From NCBI RefSeq assembly GCF_033473495.1, contig NC_088938.1, positions 868,001 to 932,000 on the forward strand: a DNA stretch of 64,000 nt. Reading direction: 5' to 3'. Source of the stretch: Cercospora beticola (lineage: Eukaryota > Ascomycota > Dothideomycetes > Mycosphaerellales > Mycosphaerellaceae). Each line of letters begins with the position of its first letter. The stretch's first letter is position 1. Below are positions 56,332-64,000 of this stretch, one piece after another. A program made the translations under genes and the position numbers. Under the pieces are notes generated by a model. That model made no database searches, was not told the origin of the DNA, and worked only from the letters and a program-made list of their open reading frames with translations.

Positions 56332-57543
56332 TTACAGCTCAGCCTCAATGAAAGAAGACGGTCCCGGGACCTTTCGGTAGCCAAGATACTTCAAACCAGC
56401 ACTTTTAATCAGGCCCTTCCATTGTACCTCGGTCCTTTCCAACGACGCATAATTGCACATCATATTAATATCGAGAGCAGCGGTCCTCGCATCCCAATCG
56501 GTAGCTCTCTCCGGCACGACACGATCGAAGAGCAGTAATCGACTGTACCCTGGTTTCATCGCATCTCGAACACGTGCCAGAATCTCCCGTGCTTTATTCT
56601 CCGCCCAGTCATGGATGATGGCATGCATGAAGTAAACCTTCGCGCCTTTGACGGGATTCGACTCGAAGAAGTTGTGCGGCATCAGCTCGATTTGAGGGTG
56701 TAGCTGCCCATCGGAATCTTTGAGGCCGTCGATGACTTCCTTCCGTTCTTGCAACACCACTTTCGCAGACGGCAACTTTCTTTCAATCGCCTTCGCAAAG
56801 TTACTCACGTCCCTTCCATTCCCTCCACCAATATCCACAAGAACCACCGACTCTCCATCCCACCCCTCCACCACCCTCTCAATCCCATACAGTTCCGTCC
56901 AAGCCACCGAGTCCTTCCTGACCGCCGCCAAAAACTGGTTGAACTTCCTCTGATGCTCCGGCCTCGTCTTCATCCAACTCCACCGATCCCCTTCGTAGTC
57001 CGGAACACCCTCAATCCACTTCCAAGGCGGTCTCTCCCCATCCTCAGGATTCTCATACCCAGTCTCTTTCAAATACTCCGGCAGCCTCTTCTCCTGCTGC
57101 ATACCTGCCAGGTAATACACATCCAAACCTGTAACCACCCCTTCAGGATCCTTCAACGCTCGGCTAATCTCCGTTTCCAGATACGCATCCGCTTCCTCCG
57201 AACATTCATCAATAATATGCTCTTTGACCAAAACTCGAAGTAAACGTCGGAGAAGCACTGGGTCCGCACCAACTTTCTCCGCAAGTTGAGAGCTCGATTG
57301 CGGAGAAGAAGTGAGATGCGAGAATATGTTCAAGTCCTGCGCGACGCGAAGACTAGCGATGAAAGCAGGGTAAGTCCAAGCAACATCGTACATTCTTTCC
57401 CAAGGCTGTTCGAGACGCCGCACGAGAGCACGAGCTTCATTAAGCGCAACAATTCGAGAAGCTTCAGATTGGAAGGAAGTCTTGTCTAGTTTGCGGAGGG
57501 TTTCCAGATGGGTTGCCGAATCATCTTGTATATTGGAGGACAT
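56332..57543 (-). CDS. SAM-dependent O-methyltransferase
   Basis: Single exon, 403 residues. The family is the plant COMT/fungal secondary-metabolite type: N-terminal winged-helix dimerisation domain (about 60-150, LRVAQDLNIFSHL, DPVLLRRLLRVLV), then the Rossmann domain with the SAM motif VLVDIGGGNGRDV (about 236-248). The catalytic-His segment HAIIHDWAENKAREIL precedes LLLFDRVVPERATDW and a C-terminal VPGPSSFIEAEL. Such enzymes methylate hydroxyls of aromatic polyketides or related metabolites. No core synthase lies in the window; the Zn2Cys6 regulator 1.7 kb upstream on the same strand is the only neighbour that could go with a cluster. Confidence 0.92.
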   Translation of the reverse strand: MSSNIQDDSATHLETLRKLDKTSFQSEASRIVALNEARALVRRLEQPWERMYDVAWTYPAFIASLRVAQDLNIFSHLTSSPQSSSQLAEKVGADPVLLRRLLRVLVKEHIIDECSEEADAYLETEISRALKDPEGVVTGLDVYYLAGMQQEKRLPEYLKETGYENPEDGERPPWKWIEGVPDYEGDRWSWMKTRPEHQRKFNQFLAAVRKDSVAWTELYGIERVVEGWDGESVVLVDIGGGNGRDVSNFAKAIERKLPSAKVVLQERKEVIDGLKDSDGQLHPQIELMPHNFFESNPVKGAKVYFMHAIIHDWAENKAREILARVRDAMKPGYSRLLLFDRVVPERATDWDARTAALDINMMCNYASLERTEVQWKGLIKSAGLKYLGYRKVPGPSSFIEAEL

Positions 57544-59288
57544 TGCTGTAGCTTCGTAACCCGACGATACGTTGACCTATTTTATCTCACGTAAATGTTG
57601 CTGCCAGGTCAGTTTTCTCTTTCCTCAATATCGAAGCTCAGGTGAAGTCAACGTGAAAGCGGCAGGGATGTCGGCGTGCTCGGCCAAAGCCGTAGTTTCT
57701 ATGCAGCTATCTTCTCTAGCTTGAAGCGCTTGACACGTTGTCTGATGCCATTGGGCGTCTTCTCCAAATAGCGTAGCTTTGTATTTACAAATTCTTGTGA
57801 TATGTATACAGGCCGCGAAGCAGCTTTTTGACTTGTGACATCGAGCTACGGGGTATTTCGAAAGGATGCCTTGCGGCTCTATGATTACTTCTTGTTGGAT
57901 CGAGTCGGTTTTCGATTGAACCGCGTTTTTGGACAATCTCATCGGCTTTCCTGTCTCCCAACATACGGGAGTGTTTGCGGCGAGTTCGTCCTCCCATGCT
58001 TAGATGCATCAGCAGCGACATGACTCCATAGATGACTGACAGAGGTTCTGTGCATGACAGCAGATATACCAATTCGTCGTTGGAGCCAGGTGAGGCCTCG
58101 AGGCAGGACACTGCAAGGCAGTATCAAGCACTGTCTCAAAGTCCGATGGACACATTGCATCACGATTTCACGTCCTGGATGTTGAGACATTCCGTTCTGG
58201 AAAGGGGCGTCATTGGCGTCATTCCTGAAACAGCTGACTGTCGTACAGAGCGCCACGAAGCGGCAAGCTGCATCTGGTTCCGAGTGCTCAGAACATGTCC
58301 ATTGCACAGGTATCCACAGCAGAGAGGAGAGTCCTGAACCGAACGGACTGATGTTCTGCCGGTGTTGCTTCTGCACAAGATATGCAAGGCCGGAGGTCCA
58401 GATCCTTTGCTCTCGCACGAGGCCAGGATCTCCAGTGCGAGTGGCGCTTGTCTGTGAGGTTTCCTCTATTTCAAATCTTCACGGCTGCAGGTCTGGGTAC
58501 AGGCTTGTTGTGCGTAGCTCCAACAACCCGGTCACAATGGCCCAGGCCTCGCTCCTGCGCAATTGGCACTTACTCATCATGCGCTGCTCGGGCATGGGCA
58601 AAGGGCAGGCCATATCGTTAATAATAGGACTGCAGAAGAACTGTCTTTCCTTCTGCTCTTCCCCCATGCTGGGCTGACACCGGCTTGCCTCCCGCTGGCC
58701 GCTGTACGAGAGATGCACCACAACTCATGGCCCCTGTCCGTCGCGAGTGGATGTATTTGACCGGTTTTTCCGTATGGTCGAACCTCCAATTCTATTGTAT
58801 GGCCACAACGGCGAGGCGGTGAACTTGCAGAACGGCGCATCCAGCTGACAAGCATGTATTCGGATTCGGCCTCCAGACGTGTGATTTGATAGCGCAGCAC
58901 ATTGGCCCCACAGTGCATGGAGTATCAATGCCGTCAATTGCGCGCATCGCCAAGCAGTGCCGCCATGTTGGCGACCGTGGCAGATGGTCGAGCGGGGGGC
59001 AAGGCAAGTCCCGAGATGTACGAGATGTTTAAGGTCTCATGCGCTGCAGAGTGTTTATCGTCTTCGATGACTGGACGGTGCTTGTCTCTCTGTCCAGGTG
59101 GGGATTCCAAGGTCCTGTCTCTGTCTTGAAAGGAAGCGATGCAGCCGGTCACGCGATCAGGCACCGCGGGTCCTCGTCGCATGCAGCAGAGAGCGGAGAC
59201 AGCTCTTGAGCACAGCACTGCTTTGGTATCACAATTGAACCTAGCCTCTGCAGCTGGCGGAAGTGAAGTTGGTGGATGCTCTTCATGG
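57544..59288. other. Intergenic region, no gene seen
   Basis: About 1.7 kb between the regulator's 3' end and the methyltransferase start. Short overlapping frames only. Confidence 0.5.
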
Positions 59289-61598
59289 TCATGGAGGACT
59301 TGTTGTCGGATCTTGAATGGCCGGGCTAAGACTCCCGTCTACGGAACCATTTCCCAAGCTCTTAAGGTCGTCAGAAAACCCATGCTCGTCCAGATTCATT
59401 GTGCGAAATATACCACTCATATTGCTTATCCCTGTAGCCCAGGCATCTGTCGGCCGTGTCGCTCGATACTCGACGAATTCGCGAATGGTGCGGATAGTAG
59501 CTGGATACCCCTCGTCGTTGGGCAGCCACCAATGCGACACGTCCTCGGACCATGTGTCGCTCATACGTTTGCGAAAGGTCTCAGGGTAGATGTATCTGGC
59601 TCAGAGTTAGCCTAATCGGGGCCCCCTGATCTTCGTCCAACATACCCGAGCTGCTCAATGCGTGCAAACTTTCTCTGACACCATCTTGTGTGTCGCTCGT
59701 CCTTGGGCAGAAAGAGACTCATGATACCGAGGCTTGCTTGACACCCCAGGATCGCGTTTTGTCCGCCCTCCTGATTGTATTGAATCGCATCGAACAACTT
59801 GCACTTCCTCATCGCAATCTGTGTCAGCTCAGGGGAGGGCGATTGTCCCATGGCCATGCCCAACTGGTATTTCAACATGAGGTCGATGGCCAGGTGGTCT
59901 ATGAGAACAAAGTTCATGGTTGCCAGCTCTCCGGCGTATAGGAACCGTGGATCTCGGAAGCCAAAAAGATCTTCTTCCCCAGGTGGCAGAGCTTCTGGGA
60001 AGGCAGTGACAAAACATGAAGGATCGGTGAACGCGGTCTCGATTGTATGCCCAAACTCTGCAAACTCCTTGGACAGTGTTTCAATTCCTGCGACAAAAGC
60101 TTCGTCGCTTATGGTGCCCTTCGCCTTGCCAGCGAAAAGGATCGTCACGTCCGTTGCCAGAAGCCGCGTCGTTGCAAAGTACGATTCGAATCGAGCGCCG
60201 AGATCTTTCGGTTTGTCCCTCGTCTGTCGTTTGTAGAAGTCTGCAGAAGCAGCGAACCATTGACGGTCGAGGATGGTCTCTCCACCGGAGAGCATCCCTG
60301 CGAAGAGGTCGAAGCGAATATACCAGGTGATGATTTTGCGTCGTGTCTCGTCCTGTAAGATCGTTTGAGGGGTGAAGAGATCGGTGAGAATCTGATAAGC
60401 TGCCTTCTGGTGACCGAGTAGGTTGACCCAGTCTCCTAAGAACTCCTAAAGATGTGTTAGCCGACAGGGACCTGCCATCCACCATGCGGTTCCATACCTC
60501 GATCGTCGCGAGCTGAAGGATCGTCAGCAAGGTTGCAATGCTGTGCCTTTGCTTCTTGAGCGATTGCTGCAGGAACGCTATGGACTTGTTGTAATAGGAC
60601 AGGAACGCCGAAATGTCGCTGTCGTTTTGCGCAACGGCGTGGTGATAGGCTGCGAATGCCACGATGGCATAGAGCAGGGCTGCGCTTCCGTCGTTCATAG
60701 CAATCTCCAGGAAGGTGGTCTTCAGGAAGTCTCCCCCGTCGTATTTGAAAGCATAGTGGTGGTGCGTCATGTGTTGCTGGTGGAACTGAAGGTAGTACTT
60801 CACATCCTTGGGTAGCGCATTCCACCGTGCATTCTGCGAGATGCTGCTGCTCCTGATTGACTGTCGCGAAGACGTCCGGGGCGCGTGCGGCCGTGCGCCG
60901 TGGACGCTGGCGTCTGCTGCTGGGGATGTGTTCTGCTCCGGTCGCGTGCTGGGTGTATCTGACGGTTTGCGCTCCGACGACGAGTCGTCATGGTTGAGAT
61001 CGTCCTCGTCCACATCTGGGATGGCCGACAGAGGTTCGTGTTCATCGCCGTCGAAATCGCTACCTGATGGGCTGGAGCCGTTGGGGGACCCTTTCCGTCG
61101 GCTGCCTTTTGACCTTGCGGTGGAAGGTGCGCTAACTGCGTCACCCGGGTAAGTACATTCGCGCTTGCCCTTTCGACACCCTAGATATTTGGTCAACTGC
61201 ATGCTTCTGCACCACTATGGGAGTTCGTACTGTCGCAAATCGGATGGCTCTCGTCGCACTTTCGTCGTCCGTCAGTACTTGGGCCGTCAACGCATGTTGC
61301 TACACCTCACCTTCACTCTCCGCTGTCTGCAGGTGTAGCACCCGCTCCTGGTCCGCCTGTGCTTGACATGCTCCGCTCCCTGTGGCTGACGCCGCCGTGA
61401 CCGCGCAGGCGCCTGTGGGGGAAGCATCGTTCTCCCAGCGTCTTCGAAATCGGAGTACGAGCCTATGCTTTCCATCGACATGTTCTGCACCTGGTGGAGT
61501 CTTGGCGTCTGTTGATATGCATCCGCTGGTATGTTGGGTGTCGGAGGGAAGCCATGAGGGTAGTACATGTGCGGTGGGTAATGACCATGGCCGTCCAT
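59289..61598 (-). CDS. Zn2Cys6 transcription factor with fungal_trans_2-type domain
   Basis: Nuclear regulator built from five exons that join in phase: 61598-61311, 61258-61231 (only 28 bp), 61180-60498, 60445-59646 and 59595-59289, with introns of 50-52 bp, total about 701 residues. The zinc cluster is assembled across the first three exons (about residues 87-114): CYTCRQRRVKC, then DESHPICDRCRKGKREC, with spacing C-x2-C-x6-C-x6-C-x2-C-x6-C. The linker is Ser/Asp-rich. From about residue 200 a long helical region (FLKTTFLEIAMNDGSAALLYAIVAFAAYHHA, LLTILQLATIE, WYIRFDLFAGMLSG) matches the DUF3468/fungal_trans_2 type. The ATG at 61598 is chosen because residues from there look like typical N-terminal disorder; another in-frame ATG lies at 61637. 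Confidence 0.9.
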
Positions 61599-64000
61599 GA
61601 CGAGGTTTAGTCGTCCCTGTCCGGGACGCAGTGGCAATGTTCACAAGCAAGAGATAGACTTCGTCGAGTACCGAGTGGCCGTGGTGTAGAGTTGTATAGC
61701 GTGCCTGGGGGCGGCGGGTAAGGTTTCAGAAGGTCTGTATGCTTAATGTGCCCAGTGTCTGCAGGATGCTGATGGCCGTTTGAAGTTCCGGCAAAGGCGT
61801 CAGCCGCCCCGTATGGTCGAAAACTGGCAGGGCCGTGGCGGCAGGCTTTGATCACAACGTGGTGATAACGTGGTGATCTGCAGCGCTGAGGAGCCGCCAG
61901 TGGCTCGGTCACGAGGGCGCGGAACAATGGACAGACACGGCACAGCGTCGTCTGCTGGATGGGTCGCGGACGGTATAGCGACCTTGTTCATATGTCTAGA
62001 TCGATGGACATGATCAACACGTGCAGCACGGCAGACTCCGTGAGCAGCGACAGTGGCCCCTTTGGCAGAACAGCAGATCCACATGTTCGCTCGTGGGCAA
62101 TAAGGAAGCTTGCTTGATACAAGGGCCAGGCGGGGCGGTACTCAATCGGACGTTCTTCCTTTTCGAACTGCACGGCGAGTGATCGACACCGGGAGTCGCT
62201 GTTAGTCTGTGCGCATGGGTGGTAGGGATGTGTGCCACTACGTGCAGACCAACGAGCAGCCGCAAGTCTGGGCGGTCAAGCAGGCTGGCTGGCGCTGCGT
62301 GCTGCGAGTGAACGAAGCTTCTCGCGCGCCGCGCCTCAGTCTGCACAAGCACTGCGGACAGGCCATGGTGAGACGGCGGGCGCGCATCCTTCGGAGCATT
62401 TGGCCTGCCCTGCCCGCGCTGGTGGTGATGAGTGAGCGCGCCGACGTGGTACTCCATGTTTCATGCCCGGCGCAGCATCCTTCCCGTGCGCGCGCCTCTG
62501 CTGCTGCTGATGATGATGAGATGGAGCGCAGAAAAGTCTGCCGCCGCCGCCACCACCGCCGTGGCCTGCGCAGGTCTGCGCGCGCGAGGGCTCCACCACC
62601 CGCACGCCCGCAGCGTCGACGAGCGCGCGCTAGAACTACACTTGACAGCTCCAGCGCCCAGCGGAAGGCGTGGACAGGGGCCCAACGTGCAGCAGCTCGG
62701 CGGCCCACTGCGCTCCGGAAGCCGATCGTCAGGCCAGTAACGCGCTGCCTACGAACGCTTTTGGGCGTCAAGAGGGCACTCGAGGCTCTGATGATGATGC
62801 CAACCCGGCGTCTTCCGTCGCGGCCAAGCACGTTAGGGTTGGATGGCGAGGGCCAAAGTCTATGGCCTATTCTCTCGCCGTAAAACGCCTCGCAGGTGCG
62901 TCGCGGCGTGGAAAAGCTCGACGCCACCTCCGCCTCGCACGCCGGGGCAGCCACTCAAACGCCCCTACTACTGCGAGGCAATATGTTAACCTTCAAAGCG
63001 GCATATCGCTCGTCTGACGACCACGACGGTGAGACGCCGTTGCGCCTGAGCCTGCGAACAGAACAGCCATCATCGTCAGCTAGCGCACTGCTGCTCTGGT
63101 ACATGGCTGTCTGCGACGGAGCGACACATTCGCCGGTATCGTGCGACTGTCGCGACCATGTCGGCCGAAGACATACTCCAGAGATCGACAGTCCGTAGTT
63201 GCTGGCTTGCGCATGCTCCTACAGTACCATGACCATCTCGGTGCCGAGTCATCTTCGATCTGCTTCGTGCTGCAAGACGATGATCGCCATGGGCTATGGC
63301 AAGGCATTTTCGCCGGCTGACTCGGCGTGCAAGACTCTGCCATGTTCGTCGCTGCATGTGTCTACGGTGCCAACGCAAGCGGCGGCGCACGGAGCGAACA
63401 CAGGCTGCAGAAGAGACAGAGCCATGGCGGAGCGCCCGCAGGCCCGGGAGCCGAGACAGAGTTAGAGTTTACATTTGCCATGATGCCCACGTGGGAGAGG
63501 CGCCATGTCCCTGCGCCAATGGGTGATATCGTGGGTCTCATGCTGCCTGCTGTGCGATGCTGTGCCTTGCGACAGGGACTGGGGGCCATGAATGCGAAAG
63601 GCACGACAGCCAAAATAGCCATCCGAGCAGACCAGTCATGACCTCGTAGCACCGACAAAGTCAATGCAAAAGACACGGCTATGTGATTACCAGATGCACG
63701 ATAGCGCACGCTGACAACAGGCTGTATTGTGGCATGCACCTCTGCGAAGCTCCGGCGCAACGCAATCGCAGCTGCCAAAGCGTATTTTGTTCTGCTGTTG
63801 ATCGCACACGTTGACGACGATGCAATATCGAAAGCCCGTCGCACCATAGGGGCCCCATAGGCTCTTGCATGATCGGCGGCCTGCTCTCATCGGATCCTTG
63901 TCTCACATGGTTTGGGCCCGCTGTTGTTGGCTCCGTTTCAGCGCACGGACGCATGTCGATCTCACAGAGCTAGCATTCTTCGTCCCTTCCTTTGCCTTTC
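61599..64000. other. 2.4 kb right-end region, no gene seen
   Basis: This is the likely promoter side of the Zn2Cys6 regulator, then GC-rich sequence with several mutually antisense frames of 70-240 codons. Those frames are Arg/Ala/Ser-rich with no domain or exon pattern. The stretch near 62495-62520 has a CTG/ATG trinucleotide run. A gene running off the right edge cannot be excluded. Confidence 0.45.

Noticed and set aside
62209..62954. Overlapping 220-240 codon frames on both strands near the right end
   Set aside because: They are mutually antisense, Arg/Ala-rich and follow the high GC content; no homology can be recognised in either.
1..64000. CRISPR arrays, prokaryotic operons, rRNA genes, telomeric repeats
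   Set aside because: None were seen; spliceosomal introns and protein families place the sequence in a fungal nucleus.

Overview
The window is nuclear DNA of a filamentous ascomycete. Genes carry short introns (about 45-90 bp) with GTAAGT/GTGAGT-type donors, CTAAC/CTGAC-type branch sites and CAG/TAG acceptors. Protein types are typical of Pezizomycotina: Zn2Cys6 and C2H2 regulators, an RTA1-family membrane protein, a fused trifunctional folate enzyme, and an OPT transporter. Several proteins look like Dothideomycetes (perhaps Mycosphaerellales) to me, but that placement is an impression from protein style and was not tested by a search.

Layout. 0-7 kb: a truncated minus-strand start at the left edge, the folate gene FOL1 (+) and an OPT transporter (-) facing it. 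7-16.4 kb: a gene-poor stretch with one unrecognised reading frame (8.4-9.5 kb), a broken tyrosine-recombinase gene (12.85-14.5 kb), a small secreted cysteine-rich protein gene that only appears after four exons are spliced (15.16-15.65 kb), a 5'-half copy of tRNA-Ala and then an intact intron-containing tRNA-Ala. 17-29 kb: a dense housekeeping block of SNX4, SRP receptor beta, tRNA-Asn, coatomer beta' (SEC27), an NPC2-type lipid transfer protein, V-ATPase subunit F (four small exons) and a dihydroxyacetone-synthase-like transketolase.

29.7-42.5 kb: metabolic genes: a short-chain dehydrogenase, methylenetetrahydrofolate reductase (MET13), a small serine-rich protein, a 3-hydroxyisobutyrate/threonate-dehydrogenase-like enzyme, an RTA1 protein, a dihydroxyacetone-kinase-like protein with a degenerate substrate-binding half, and an OsmC protein. 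44.8-48.1 kb: a large C2H2 plus fungal_trans regulator with a long leader. 51.4-54.9 kb: an SF1 helicase-like NTPase with altered motifs. 56.3-61.6 kb: an O-methyltransferase and a Zn2Cys6 regulator on the same strand. The ends and several intervals of 1-3 kb hold no gene I can support.

Functional links. FOL1 makes the folate skeleton and MET13 uses methylene-tetrahydrofolate for methionine synthesis; they lie about 29 kb apart and are probably not a cluster. The dihydroxyacetone-synthase-like enzyme and the kinase-like protein could touch the same C3 ketose, which is speculative. The most notable region is 12.8-16.4 kb: recombinase remnant, candidate effector and tRNA/tRNA-fragment pair within 3.6 kb, the kind of setting in which accessory and virulence-related genes are often found in plant-associated fungi.
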